Source: VRUE01 sp963697805
Lineage (GTDB): Bacteria; Actinomycetota; Thermoleophilia; Solirubrobacterales; 70-9
Length of the DNA stretch: 64,000 bases
Direction of reading: 5' to 3'
Assembly: GCA_963697805.1 (NCBI GenBank)
Contig: CAVOPB010000002.1
Span: forward strand, 186,001-250,000
Shown here: positions 16,104-24,896 of the stretch, piece after piece
Layout of the letters: every line of letters starts with the position of its first letter
Position numbering within the stretch: position 1 is the stretch's first letter
Notes under the pieces: generated by a model
What the model was told of the DNA's origin: nothing
Databases searched by the model: none
The model's input: the letters and a program-made list of their open reading frames with translations, nothing else
Program-made: the position numbers and the translations under genes

Positions 16104-16200
16104 CGGGTAGGCTCAGGAGAGGACGCTGGTCGGCAAGAGCTGGCGCACCGGCCCACCAAGCAGGCAGTACCCACATCGCACGCTTGGAGGAGATAGAGAC

Positions 16201-16491
16201 ATGGACGAGGAGCAGACGCGGGATCACATCAAGCAGCATGCTGACGCGGTTCTGCGCGGCAACACGGACGCGGCGGAATTCACCGAGGACCTGCGCCCCC
16301 AACTTCCCCAGATTGCCTCCGCCCTGCCGCAGCCGGTCACGGGCGCCGAGGTCCTGAGCGTCGAGGTCGGCGACACGGAGAGCGTGGCGATGATCCGCTA
16401 CTCGGGCGACAGCGGCGACGTCACGATCCGCTCGCGTTGGCGAGACCAAGGCGGGCGCCCGGTGATCGTGCATGCTGAGCCAGCCGAGTAG
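16201..16491 (+). CDS. Conserved-looking hypothetical protein, possible NTF2-like fold
   Basis: A 96-residue soluble protein with a good ribosome-binding site (GGAGGAG, 9-10 bases upstream). The arrangement of an N-terminal helical half (EEQTRDHIKQHADAVLRGN), a Leu/Pro linker and a C-terminal beta half (MIRYSG, VTIRSRWRD, RPVIVHAEP) is compatible with a small NTF2/SnoaL-like fold, but this is a weak inference. No catalytic motif is seen. It stands alone between a hairpin-rich region and the acetoacetyl-CoA synthetase gene. Confidence 0.65.
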   Translation: MDEEQTRDHIKQHADAVLRGNTDAAEFTEDLRPQLPQIASALPQPVTGAEVLSVEVGDTESVAMIRYSGDSGDVTIRSRWRDQGGRPVIVHAEPAE

Positions 16492-16493
16492 AA

Positions 16494-16518
16494 AAAAGGC
16501 CGGCGCCCCGTAGGCGCC
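16494..16518 (-). terminator. Terminator-like hairpin in minus orientation
   Basis: GGCGCC at 16502-16507 and 16513-16518 pair around a five-base loop. Read on the minus strand the stem is followed after GGCC by a run of six T. No minus-strand gene is seen upstream of it, so it may only insulate against antisense transcription. Confidence 0.35.
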
Positions 16519-16536
16519 TGAATAGACTGCCCGCTC

Positions 16537-18543
16537 GTGAACGCCCCGGCCGCCGAGACGCTCTGGCAGCCCTCGGCCGCAAGGATCGAGCGGGCCCGGA
16601 TAACCGAGTTCGCCCGCTGGCTGGAAGCCGAGCGGGGGCTCAGCCCGTTCTCGGGCTACCAGGAGCTCTGGCAGTTCTCGGTCGAGGACCTCGACGGCTT
16701 CTGGCGGGCGATCTGGGACTTTTTCGACGTCCAGGCTGACGGCCAGGCCTCCCCCGTCCTCGCCTCCCGGGAGATGCCGGGAGCGCAGTGGTTCCCGAAC
16801 GCGCGGCTGAACTACGCCGAGCACGTTTTCCGCGGCAAAGACGACGCCGCGACCGCGATCCTGCACGCCTCCGAGCTGCGCGAGCTCGCCGAGCTCTCCT
16901 GGGGGGAGCTGCGAAGCCAGGTCGCGGCGGTCGCCGCAGGGCTGCGGGAGCTCGGCGTCGGGCCCGGCGATCGCGTCGTCGCCTACATGCCGAACATCCC
17001 CGAGGCGATCGTCGCCTTCCTCGCCGCCGCCTCCCTGGGGGCCGTCTGGTCCTCCTGCTCGCCGGACTTCGGGGTCGGCAGCGTCGTCGACCGCTTCGCC
17101 CAGATCGAGCCCAAGCTCCTCTTCTGCGTCGACGGCTATCGCTATGGCGGCAAAGACTTTGACCGCACCGAGACCATCGCCGCCCTGCAGGGCGCGATGC
17201 CGAGCCTCGAGCGCACCGTCGTCCTTCCCTACCTGAATGCCGAGCCAGACCTCTCCGACCTAGCGGACGCGGCCCCTTGGGAGGATCTGCTCGCCGCCGG
17301 CGCCGGCGCCGAGCTCTCCTTCGAGCGGGTCCCCTTCGACCACCCCCTCTGGATCCTCTACTCCTCGGGAACCACCGGCCTTCCGAAGGCGATCGTGCAG
17401 GGCCAGGGCGGCATCCTCCTCGAGCATCTAAAGCAGCTCAACCTCCACGTTGACGCCTACGCCGGCGACCGGCTCTTCTGGTTCACGACGACCGGCTGGA
17501 TGATGTGGAACTTCCTCGTCTCCGGCCTGCTCACCGAGGCAGCGATCGTCCTCTTCGACGGCAACCCCGGCTACCCGGACCTGAGCCGCCTCTGGGACCT
17601 CGCCGAGCAGACGAAGATGACGATGTTTGGCACCTCCGCCGCCTACATTGCCGCCTGTATGAAGGCCGGGATCGAGCCCGGCGTCGGCCGCGACCTCTCG
17701 GCCCTGAACTCGGTCGGCTCGACCGGCTCGCCGCTCTCCCCGGAGGGCTTCGACTGGGTCTATGAGCACCTCGGCGGAGACATCTGGCTCTTCTCGACCT
17801 CCGGCGGCACCGACCTCTGCACGGCGTTCGTCGGCGGCGTCTCCACCCTGCCGGTCTACCGCGGCGAGCTGCAGGGACGCGCGCTCGGCGCTGCCGTGGA
17901 GGCCTGGGACGAAGACGGCAACTCGGTGCTCGGCGAGGTCGGCGAGCTGGTCGTCACCGAGCCGATGCCCTCGATGCCGCTCTACCTATGGGGCGATGCG
18001 GACGGGCAGCGCTACCGGGAGAGCTACTTCGAGATGTTCCCCGGCGTCTGGCGCCACGGCGACTGGATCGAGATCACCGAGCGCGGCACGGCGATCATCT
18101 ACGGGCGCTCGGACTCTACGATCAACCGCGGCGGGATCCGCATGGGCACCGCGGAGATCTACCGGGCGGTGCTCGACATCGAGGAGATCACAGACGCCCT
18201 CATCGTCGACATCCCGAAACCAAGCACCGACGGCTGGATGCCGCTCTTCGTGGTGATGCGCGAGGGCACCCAGGTCACGCCCGAGCTGTCGAAGGAGATC
18301 GCCCGCCGGGTGCGGGAGCGCTGCTCGCCGCGGCACGTCCCCGACGAGGTGTTCCAGATCGCCGAGGTGCCGCGCACCCTCTCCGGCAAGGCCCTCGAGG
18401 TGCCGGTGAAGCGGATCCTGATGGGGACGGACCCCGCCAAGGCGGTCAGCCGCGACTCGCTCGCCAACCCGTACGCGCTCGACTACTTCGTGGAGATGGC
18501 GGGACGGCACGAAGCCCGACCTCACGGGCCGCGCCAAGGTTGA
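16537..18543 (+). CDS. Acetoacetate-CoA ligase (acetoacetyl-CoA synthetase)
   Basis: A 668-residue ANL-superfamily enzyme that activates acetoacetate with ATP and CoA. The phosphate loop is LYSSGTTGLPKAI near residue 273. FTTTGWMMWNFL follows near 310, and YGRSDSTINRGGIRMGTAEIYRAV near 530 is the hinge region. The adenylation Lys sits in TLSGKALEVPVK near 615. Length and the ACAS-like N-terminal extension match acetoacetyl-CoA synthetases. The GTG start is at 16537. BKACE reactions can release acetoacetate, so this gene may serve the BKACE enzymes encoded nearby, though it is not in their operons. Confidence 0.9.
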   Translation: MNAPAAETLWQPSAARIERARITEFARWLEAERGLSPFSGYQELWQFSVEDLDGFWRAIWDFFDVQADGQASPVLASREMPGAQWFPNARLNYAEHVFRGKDDAATAILHASELRELAELSWGELRSQVAAVAAGLRELGVGPGDRVVAYMPNIPEAIVAFLAAASLGAVWSSCSPDFGVGSVVDRFAQIEPKLLFCVDGYRYGGKDFDRTETIAALQGAMPSLERTVVLPYLNAEPDLSDLADAAPWEDLLAAGAGAELSFERVPFDHPLWILYSSGTTGLPKAIVQGQGGILLEHLKQLNLHVDAYAGDRLFWFTTTGWMMWNFLVSGLLTEAAIVLFDGNPGYPDLSRLWDLAEQTKMTMFGTSAAYIAACMKAGIEPGVGRDLSALNSVGSTGSPLSPEGFDWVYEHLGGDIWLFSTSGGTDLCTAFVGGVSTLPVYRGELQGRALGAAVEAWDEDGNSVLGEVGELVVTEPMPSMPLYLWGDADGQRYRESYFEMFPGVWRHGDWIEITERGTAIIYGRSDSTINRGGIRMGTAEIYRAVLDIEEITDALIVDIPKPSTDGWMPLFVVMREGTQVTPELSKEIARRVRERCSPRHVPDEVFQIAEVPRTLSGKALEVPVKRILMGTDPAKAVSRDSLANPYALDYFVEMAGRHEARPHGPRQG

Positions 18544-19030
18544 ATACGTTCCCCAGCCTCCGGGCTTGGCTCGTGCAGATGAGCGGATGACGTGTGGCCC
18601 TGAGGAGGAATGGTCGCTTGGGGGCTGAAGCTTCAAGGTCTCTGGCTCCTACCTGGCTTGGGCCAAGGTAGTGGCGAGCGCAACTCGGCCCGGGCGGCTT
18701 TGTGACCAAGGCACGGCCAGCGGGGCCTTGCCTCCCGAGTCCCTAAGTACCAATCCGGGTACCAAACGGAGCAAAGTCTGAGATGAACGTGTCGTGCCCG
18801 AAAGGCTCCGACGGGGCTTGGGATAACCCGCTCAGGGCACCGCATAGGCCGAACCTCGCGAGTTGGGACGCTGCCCCGATTGCGCCCCGCGACATCAAGA
18901 GAATGCCCCGGCTTGACATCGACGGTCAGGCTGAGAAACCGAAGTCACAGGTTCGAACCTTTCCGGCACGTGTGGTCGAAGCACAGAGGAACGCCGCTGA
19001 GCGGTGGACGCTACAGACGAAGCTCACAAG
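18544..19030. other. 487-bp stretch without a recognisable gene
   Basis: Short open frames on both strands have no ribosome-binding site or protein-like composition. Two copies of GTACCAA occur at 18747-18753 and 18759-18765. At about 18940-18970 the sequence ACAGGTTCGAACCT looks like a degenerate tRNA T-arm, but no matching acceptor or anticodon arm was found. The stretch separates the core-like genes on the left from the catabolic region and may be a scar of an old integration. Confidence 0.5.
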
Positions 19031-19999
19031 CTATAGCTCGATTGCAGTCGCTTCCGGGCCCTTGAGGCTGAGAATTTGCCGGGTCTCCTCCGGACTCGCC
19101 GGCTCCAGCGAGAGCTCGTCGAGGATGCGGACCATCTTCTCCACTTGCTGGGCGTTGCTCTCGGCGAGGACGCCCCGGCGCAGGTAGATGCTGTCCTCGA
19201 GACCGACGCGGACGTTGCCGCCGAGTATGGCGGCGGTTGTGGTCAGCGGCGTCTGGTTGCGCCCTGCACCCAGCACCGACCAGCGATACGCGTCCCCGAG
19301 GAGACGGTCGGCGGTCCGTTTCATGTGCAGGAGGTCCTCAATCGCGGTGCCGATTCCGCCCAGGATCCCCATCACGCTTTGGACGAACAGCGGCGGCTCA
19401 ACCACGCCGCGATCGAGGAAGTGGGCAAGGTTGTAGAGGTGGCCGATGTCGTAGCACTCGAACTCGAAGCGGGTGCCGCCGGCGCTGAGGCGGGCGACCA
19501 GCTTCTCGACATCGGCGAAGGTGTTGCGGAAGATGAAATCGCGGGTCATCTCCAGGTAGCCGGGTTCCCACTCGTTCTTGTACTCCGAGATCCCCTTCGC
19601 CATCGGGAAGATGCCGAAGTTCATGCTGCCCATGTTCATTGAGCACAGCTCGGGCGAGAAACGGGTTGCGGCGGCGCTGCGTTCCTCGAGCGTCATCCCC
19701 AGGCCGCCTCCGGTGGTGATGTTGATCACCGCGTCGGTTGCCTCGCGGATGCGTGGCAGGAAACGAGCGAAGACGTCCGGGTCCGGAGTGGGCGCGCCGG
19801 TCTCCGGGTCGCGGGCGTGCAGGTGCAGGATCGCAGCCCCGGCCTTCGCCGCGTCGATCGCCTGCTCAGCGATCTCGTCCGGGGTGACCGGCAGGTGCGG
19901 CGTCTGCGAGGGAACGTGGATCGCTCCCGTGATCGCGCAACTGATGATCGTCTTTCGGCTCGTCTCCAAGCTCGCCTTCCTCACTTCTCGCCCTGGCAT
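19031..19999 (-). CDS. BKACE-family beta-keto acid cleavage enzyme (copy 1)
   Basis: A 322-residue DUF849 protein. The family uses Zn2+ to condense a beta-keto acid with acetyl-CoA and release acetoacetate plus a new CoA thioester. The metal site LHLHARD is at residues 58-64 from this start. NITTGGG, SMNMGSMNFG, FECYDIGH and GGNVRVGLEDS are the other family blocks. Substrate cannot be read from sequence: 3-keto-5-aminohexanoate and dehydrocarnitine are known cases. The TTG at 19969 has the better ribosome-binding site (AGGAAGG) and may be the true start. It is last in an operon with the MBL, CMD and HIBADH-like genes. Confidence 0.9.
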   Translation of the reverse strand: MPGREVRKASLETSRKTIISCAITGAIHVPSQTPHLPVTPDEIAEQAIDAAKAGAAILHLHARDPETGAPTPDPDVFARFLPRIREATDAVINITTGGGLGMTLEERSAAATRFSPELCSMNMGSMNFGIFPMAKGISEYKNEWEPGYLEMTRDFIFRNTFADVEKLVARLSAGGTRFEFECYDIGHLYNLAHFLDRGVVEPPLFVQSVMGILGGIGTAIEDLLHMKRTADRLLGDAYRWSVLGAGRNQTPLTTTAAILGGNVRVGLEDSIYLRRGVLAESNAQQVEKMVRILDELSLEPASPEETRQILSLKGPEATAIEL

Positions 20000-20174
20000 G
20001 AAACAGTCGGGCCGGACCATAGAACCACGGTGACGATCGGGCAAGACCGCGCTGCGCCAAAGGGATGTTCCGGAGGGAGGCCCGGCGCCTGAAAGGGTTG
20101 CCATCAGGCTGACTGTCCGAGCAGGAGGCAAGCCGGCGGAAGTGGGCGCGTCGAAATTGCGTGCGGTGAGCGTC

Positions 20175-20939
20175 TTAGGCAATCCGAAAGGCCAGGTCGC
20201 CGACCGCGGGGAAACGCTCACAGACGAGGGGGTCGTGTCCTGGGACAATGACAGCACCGGCCTTGTCGAGCTCGCGCAGGCGTCTGACGGCGCGGCTCGA
20301 ACCTTTCTCATCCACGGCCGCCGTGAAGACCGATTCACCATCCATCTCCTCGTAGAAGTGCAGCGCGTCGGAGGCGAGCACGATCCTGCCCTCTGCGGTC
20401 GCGACCTCGACGATCAGTTGGCCGGGGGTGTGTCCGCCCATCTCCTCCGCTACGACCCCAGCCGCGATCTCCTCGCGGCCGCCGAGGAACCTCACTCGAC
20501 CCTGGTTGCGAGCCGTATCTAGCTCGCGCAGGTCCGCTCTGTCGACCAGGTCGAGGTCCTCGGCCTCGCCGCTCCAGTACTCGAGCTCGCGGCGGCTGAC
20601 GAAGATCGGCGCCCCCGGAGCGAGGCCGAGGTTGCCGGTGTGGTCGTAGTGAAGGTGGGTCAGCAGGAGCGCGTCCGGCTGCGCCCCTGCAAGCAATCGC
20701 CCCAGCACCTCGGTCGGCTCGCAAAGCATGATCCGGCCGCGACGACGAGCACCGGCCTCGGAGAACCCCGTATCGACCAGGATCACCCGGTTCTGGTTCT
20801 CCAATAGCCAGAAGAAGTAGTCCATGCGTTGCTCCTCTCCCGGGGCCCCGGCGCCCTTCGAGAAGAGCAGCGAGCGCGGCAGCGCGACCGTCCCGTACCT
20901 GACCGCGGTGACCGAATAGGGCGGCTCGCTCTCGGACAC
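20175..20939 (-). CDS. MBL-fold metallohydrolase (lactonase-like)
   Basis: A 254-residue metallo-beta-lactamase-fold enzyme. The metal motif H-x-H-x-D-H is THLHYDH at residues 94-100, with further ligands in MGGHTPGQ, SDALHFYEE and VPGHDP. The arrangement resembles N-acyl-homoserine-lactone lactonases and related small-molecule hydrolases; opening of a lactone or thioester in the pathway is plausible. It lies four bases downstream of the carboxymuconolactone-decarboxylase-like gene. The region 20000-20174 to the next gene is non-coding. Confidence 0.85.
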   Translation of the reverse strand: MSESEPPYSVTAVRYGTVALPRSLLFSKGAGAPGEEQRMDYFFWLLENQNRVILVDTGFSEAGARRRGRIMLCEPTEVLGRLLAGAQPDALLLTHLHYDHTGNLGLAPGAPIFVSRRELEYWSGEAEDLDLVDRADLRELDTARNQGRVRFLGGREEIAAGVVAEEMGGHTPGQLIVEVATAEGRIVLASDALHFYEEMDGESVFTAAVDEKGSSRAVRRLRELDKAGAVIVPGHDPLVCERFPAVGDLAFRIA

Positions 20940-20942
20940 CCC

Positions 20943-21344
20943 CTAGCCGCCCACCTCCTCGAGCGCCTCCCGCGCCGCTCGAAAGGCCTCCAGCCCGGCC
21001 GGGATGCCGCAATAGACCGTGGCTTGCAGCAGCACCTCCCGGATCTCCTCTCGGCTGACGCCGTTTTTGAGCGCGCCGCGCAGGTGCAGCTTCAGCTCCC
21101 GCGGGCGGTCGAGAGCCGCCATCATCGCCAGGTTCAACATGCTGCGGGTCCTCCGGTCGAGTCCCTCTCGCGACCAGATCGCGCCCCAGCAGTACTCGGT
21201 GACGAGCTCCTGGAGAGGTGCCGTGAAGTCGTCCTCGCGGGCGGCGGCGAGGCTGCGTTCGACGTACTCGTCCCCCAACACCTCCTTGCGGATCTCCAGT
21301 CCACGGGCGTAGAGCCCCTGCGTCTTCTCTGGTTCAGCGCTCAA
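20943..21344 (-). CDS. Carboxymuconolactone decarboxylase (CMD/AhpD) family protein
   Basis: A 133-residue all-helical CMD-domain protein of normal family length. The typical block EYCWGAIWSREGLDRRTRSMLNLAMMAAL is split here by the key helix turn, and HLRGALKNGVSREEIREVLLQ follows with the conserved His. The AhpD CxxC pair is absent, so peroxidase activity is unlikely and a decarboxylase or isomerase-type role is favoured. It sits in one operon with the MBL, HIBADH-like and BKACE genes. Confidence 0.85.
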   Translation of the reverse strand: MSAEPEKTQGLYARGLEIRKEVLGDEYVERSLAAAREDDFTAPLQELVTEYCWGAIWSREGLDRRTRSMLNLAMMAALDRPRELKLHLRGALKNGVSREEIREVLLQATVYCGIPAGLEAFRAAREALEEVGG

Positions 21345-21350
21345 ATTCTT

Positions 21351-22355
21351 TCAGCTCCTTTCGTGCTCGGTTGGGTCCGGGCCGGTTTCACCGGCCCGCG
21401 CAGCACCATCCTCGTCGCCGGGGTGAAGCGTCGTCTCAGCACGCTGCTCGAGCCAGCGGACCAGCTCTGTGTGATCGGCCCCCGGACCAAGCGCCCGGTC
21501 GGCCGCGGCGACCATGCGGCCTGACTCGAGAATGAGTTGGGGCTCGACCCCCGCCTCGGCGGCGAGGACGCCGGCGATCGCCAGGTCCTTCGCCATCAGG
21601 CCAAGGCCGAAGCCGGAGGCGAAGCTGCGGCTGAAGACGAACTGAGCGATCTTGTTCTCCGTGGCGTTGTTGCGCCCAGTCGAGGCGTTGAGCACCTCGA
21701 GCATCGCCGCCGGGTCGATGCCGGTCCGCTGAGCGACGACGAGGGCCTCGCCGGCCGCGATCAGGCCGGCAGCTGAGACGGCGTTGTTGAGGGCCTTCGC
21801 CGTATGGCCGGCACCGAGGGGGCCGACGTGGAAGGACTGAGCACCGAGCGACGCGAAGACCCCTGCGCACTCGTCCACGTCCGCCCGCTCGCCCCCCGCC
21901 ATGATCGTCAGCTCGCCGGTCTCGGCTCGGGCCACTCCGCCGGAGACCGGGGCGTCGAGGAGGCGGATGCCCAGCTCGGCCAGCCCAGCGCCGAGCTCGC
22001 GCGTCTGCGCCGGGGCGGCCGTGCTCATGTCGACGATCAGCCCACCCGGGCGGATTGCGCTCGCCACCCCGCCGCTTCCGCCGTCGCCGAGCACGGCGGC
22101 GACGACGGCGGCGCCGTCGGGGAGCATGGTGATCACGACGTCGCAGGCCGCGCCGACCGCGGCGGGTCCGTCGCACGCAGTGGCGCCGATTCGCGAGGCG
22201 ACGTTTGCCGTCACGTCAGGCCGGGCGTCGTGGACCGCGAGCGATGCGCCGGCGGCGGCGAGACGCGACGCCATCGGCGTGCCCATCTTCCCCAGGCCGA
22301 TGACTCCGACCGCACCCGGCAGGTGAAGCGCGGGATCTGAAGGCGAGGAGCTCAT
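21351..22355 (-). CDS. 3-hydroxyisobutyrate-dehydrogenase-family oxidoreductase
   Basis: A 334-residue beta-hydroxyacid dehydrogenase. The NAD(P) motif is VIGLGKMGTPMASRL at about residues 18-32. The substrate motif DAPVSGGVARAETGELTIM lies near 135, and GAGHTAKALNNAV near 185 carries the catalytic Lys. The final 30 residues are a polar extension. It oxidises or reduces a short 3-hydroxy acid or semialdehyde. It is the first gene of the minus operon and faces the alcohol dehydrogenase gene across an intergenic region with an operator-like site. Confidence 0.88.
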   Translation of the reverse strand: MSSSPSDPALHLPGAVGVIGLGKMGTPMASRLAAAGASLAVHDARPDVTANVASRIGATACDGPAAVGAACDVVITMLPDGAAVVAAVLGDGGSGGVASAIRPGGLIVDMSTAAPAQTRELGAGLAELGIRLLDAPVSGGVARAETGELTIMAGGERADVDECAGVFASLGAQSFHVGPLGAGHTAKALNNAVSAAGLIAAGEALVVAQRTGIDPAAMLEVLNASTGRNNATENKIAQFVFSRSFASGFGLGLMAKDLAIAGVLAAEAGVEPQLILESGRMVAAADRALGPGADHTELVRWLEQRAETTLHPGDEDGAARAGETGPDPTEHERS

Positions 22356-22402
22356 CGCGCGAACTACTGCTCGGCTTGCCGAAGCGCTGGTATCTTACCG
22401 AT

Positions 22403-22416
22403 GCCGATCAATCGAT
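22403..22416. promoter_or_regulatory. Operator-like site A (GCCGATCAATCGAT)
   Basis: It matches the recurring ACCGATCAGTCGGT in 11 of 14 positions and lies between the divergent HIBADH-like (minus) and alcohol dehydrogenase (plus) genes. A regulator bound here could control both directions. Confidence 0.45.
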
Positions 22417-22429
22417 CTGGAAAAGCCCA

Positions 22430-23464
22430 TTGCGAGCGCTGACAATCCAAGGTCCCGGTGAGGTCAGGGTCGAAGATCGGCCGATTCCCGAGATCGAGGC
22501 GCCAGGTGACGCCGTCCTGCGGATAGACGCGACCGGCGTCTGCGGCTCGGATCTGCACATCTACCATGGCCGCTTGGACATCGAGCCGGGCTTCACGATC
22601 GGCCACGAGTACGTCGGGACGGTGGTCGCGGCGGGAGACGCGGTGACCCGGGTAGAGGTCGGCGATCGCGTCGCCGGCGCCTTCCAGGTCGCCTGCGGGA
22701 CCTGCTTCCATTGCATGAGAGGCGAGTACCAGCGCTGCCTGGAGGGCCGGAGCTTCGGCCTGGGGGCGACGATGGGGTCCCTGCAGGGCACCCAGGCCGA
22801 GTACGCGCTGGTCCCGCACGCGAACCTGGCGCTCCGCAAGGTCCCCGATGGGGTGTCCGACGATGTCGCCCTCTTCGCAGGCGACGTGATGGGAACCGGC
22901 TACCACGGGGTCGCGGCCTCCGACCTGCGCGAGGGCGAGGTGGCGGCGGTGCTCGGGCTTGGGCCGGTCGGCCTCTGCGCCGTGCAGGCTGCCCGGCTCG
23001 CGGGGGCAAGAGTCATCGCGATCGACAGGGTCGAGCAGCGCCTCGCCCTGGCGGAGTCCTTCGGGGCGACGCCGCTCCACCTCGACGAGCAGGACGTCCG
23101 CGCGGAGGTGCGGGCGCTGACCGAGGGGCGGGGTGGGGTGGACGTCACGATCGACGCGGTCGGTCACGTCGAGGTCCTTGAACTCGCGCTGCGGTTGACC
23201 TGCGACTGCGGCAGGGTCCAGTGCATCGGCATCTACGCTGAGCGCGGGCAGATCCACCTCGGCCTGGCCTGGCTGAAGTCGCTGACGGTGCGGGGAGGAC
23301 AGGCGAACGTGATCGCGCACCTCGACCCGGTACTGGACATGCTCGGCGATGGCCGTCTCGATCCCACCCCCCTCGTCACCCACCACATGTCGCTGGACGA
23401 CGCACCCGAGGCCTACGAGATCTTCGATCGGCGCGAGGCGCTGAAGATAGTCCTAACGCCGTAG
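22430..23464 (+). CDS. Zinc-dependent medium-chain alcohol dehydrogenase
   Basis: From the TTG at 22430 (MRALTIQGPGEV) this is a 344-residue MDR-family dehydrogenase. The catalytic zinc site is GVCGSDLH plus GHEYVG. The structural-zinc Cys cluster is CGTCFHCMRGEYQRC near residue 95, and the nucleotide motif is LGLGPVGLCAVQ near 175. It resembles glutathione-independent formaldehyde/threonine-type dehydrogenases, but the substrate is not predictable. A longer start at 22376 would place residues over the operator-like site A and lacks support. It converges with the crotonase gene. Confidence 0.88.
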   Translation: MRALTIQGPGEVRVEDRPIPEIEAPGDAVLRIDATGVCGSDLHIYHGRLDIEPGFTIGHEYVGTVVAAGDAVTRVEVGDRVAGAFQVACGTCFHCMRGEYQRCLEGRSFGLGATMGSLQGTQAEYALVPHANLALRKVPDGVSDDVALFAGDVMGTGYHGVAASDLREGEVAAVLGLGPVGLCAVQAARLAGARVIAIDRVEQRLALAESFGATPLHLDEQDVRAEVRALTEGRGGVDVTIDAVGHVEVLELALRLTCDCGRVQCIGIYAERGQIHLGLAWLKSLTVRGGQANVIAHLDPVLDMLGDGRLDPTPLVTHHMSLDDAPEAYEIFDRREALKIVLTP

Positions 23465-23469
23465 GCGCG

Positions 23470-24237
23470 TCAGCGCCCGCGCCAGACCGGAGGGCGCCGC
23501 TCGGCGAAGGCGACCGCGCCCTCGTGGGCGTCCTCGGAGGCGAAGATGGGATCGGCGATCTCGAGCTGGCGGGCCCAGCGCTCCTGCTCGGGCCAACCCG
23601 GCGCCTCGAGCAGCATCCGCTTACAGGCGGCTACCGCCAGCGGGGCGTTGGCCGCTATCTCCGCGGCCAGTTCCAGGGACTCGCCCAGCGTGTCGCCCGG
23701 ATCGACCAGGCGGTTGACGAGCCCGACCTCGGCCGCCCGCTCTGCGGTTATCGGGTCACCGGTCAGCGCCATCTCCATCGCCAGGTGATAGGGGACCCGG
23801 CGCTGCAGCCGCAGCAGGCCGCCCGCCGCGGGAACGAGGCCTCGCTTGACCTCCGTGATCGCGAGCCGGGTTCCCCGCGAGGCGACGATCAGATCGCAGG
23901 CGAGCGCCACCTCCAGGCCTCCGGCCAGGGCGAAGGCCTCGACGGCGGCGATCAGGGGCTTGCTCGCCGGTCGCTCGGCGATCCCGCCGAACCCGCGCCC
24001 ACCGGCGTCGACCGGCTCGCCGCGCGCGAACGCCTTCAGGTCCATGCCGGCGCAGAATCCCTTGCCGGCGCCGCTGAGCACGCCGATCCTCAACTCCTCT
24101 TTGCCATCGAGCAGGTCGAGCGCCGCGGCAATGCCCTCTGCCAGCGCGCCGTTGACGGCGTTGCGCTGATCTGGGCGGTTGAGGGTGATCACGAGCACCC
24201 CGTCGCGCTGCTCGGTGAGGATGGGAGGCGCGGCCAC
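23470..24237 (-). CDS. Enoyl-CoA hydratase/isomerase (crotonase) family protein
   Basis: A 255-residue crotonase. The oxyanion-hole segments are GKGFCAGMDLKAF near residue 60 and ALAGGLEVALACDLIVA near 103. Both catalytic Glu positions of hydratases appear to be present, one in GGLEVAL and one in ITEVKRGL, so hydration of an enoyl-CoA is the likely reaction. The ribosome-binding region lies in the short gap to the divergent XRE-cupin gene. It is the only beta-oxidation hydratase of this type in the central region. Confidence 0.88.
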   Translation of the reverse strand: MAAPPILTEQRDGVLVITLNRPDQRNAVNGALAEGIAAALDLLDGKEELRIGVLSGAGKGFCAGMDLKAFARGEPVDAGGRGFGGIAERPASKPLIAAVEAFALAGGLEVALACDLIVASRGTRLAITEVKRGLVPAAGGLLRLQRRVPYHLAMEMALTGDPITAERAAEVGLVNRLVDPGDTLGESLELAAEIAANAPLAVAACKRMLLEAPGWPEQERWARQLEIADPIFASEDAHEGAVAFAERRPPVWRGR

Positions 24238-24302
24238 CTGGCGCGATCCTAACCGCCGCCGGCCGCGCCGCAGGTGGAATCGACCCCACGCCTCGAACTA
24301 GA

Positions 24303-24896
24303 ATGTCGACCGTGCCAGGGGTGAAGCAGTCGATCGCGCGCAACCTGCGCCGCTGGCGGACTGCACGCGGGTACACCGTGTCCGCCCTCGCTGAGGAGGC
24401 CGGGGTCGCGAAGTCGACGGTTTCGATGATCGAGCGCGGGGTCGGGAACCCGTCGATCGACACCGTCTGGGGACTCGCCTCGGCGCTCGGGGTTCCGTTC
24501 GCGACCCTGGTGGGCGAGGACGGTGAGACGAACGCCGACGTCACCGTCGTCCGGGAGGCGGAGACCCCGATCATCGCCGCAGACAGCGCCGGACTGGAGA
24601 CCGACGGCCTGGTCGCCCGGCACATGCTGACCCGGGTGGATGCAGCGCTGATCGAGATCTACACCCTCACCCTCGACGTCGGTGCGGTGCGGAACGCCGA
24701 GCCCCACGTGCCCGGGCTCTACGAGCACGTGACGGTGGCGGAGGGGTCGGTGGAGATCTCGACGGACTCCTTCGCCGAGACCCTGGAAGCCGGGGATCTG
24801 ATCTCCTTCCGCGCCGATCGCCCACACACCTACCGAGTGCTGCGCGGACCCGTGCGGCTGGTTTCGGTGCACGAGTATTCCAGTCACCCTGCTTGA
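24303..24896 (+). CDS. XRE-family regulator with C-terminal cupin domain
   Basis: A 197-residue regulator. Residues 8-65 are a Cro/C1 helix-turn-helix (NLRRWRTARGYTVSALAEEAGVAKSTVSMIERG). Residues 110-190 form a cupin_2 domain (EPHVPGLYEHVTVAEGSVEI, AGDLISFRADRPHTY). This architecture senses a small ligand in the cupin barrel. It is divergent from the crotonase gene, and its last 13 bases overlap the end of the Fe-S oxidoreductase gene on the other strand. Likely targets are these neighbours. Confidence 0.88.
   Translation: MSTVPGVKQSIARNLRRWRTARGYTVSALAEEAGVAKSTVSMIERGVGNPSIDTVWGLASALGVPFATLVGEDGETNADVTVVREAETPIIAADSAGLETDGLVARHMLTRVDAALIEIYTLTLDVGAVRNAEPHVPGLYEHVTVAEGSVEISTDSFAETLEAGDLISFRADRPHTYRVLRGPVRLVSVHEYSSHPA

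Noticed and set aside
15763..16866. 367-codon minus-strand open frame
   Set aside because: Most of it is antisense to the 16201 gene and to the start of the acetoacetyl-CoA synthetase and has shadow composition. Only its last 73 codons have a ribosome-binding site.
18940..18975. T-arm-like sequence (ACAGGTTCGAACCT) suggesting a tRNA gene
   Set aside because: No pairing acceptor stem or anticodon arm was found around it and the T-stem is mismatched. At most a remnant, so it is not listed as a tRNA.
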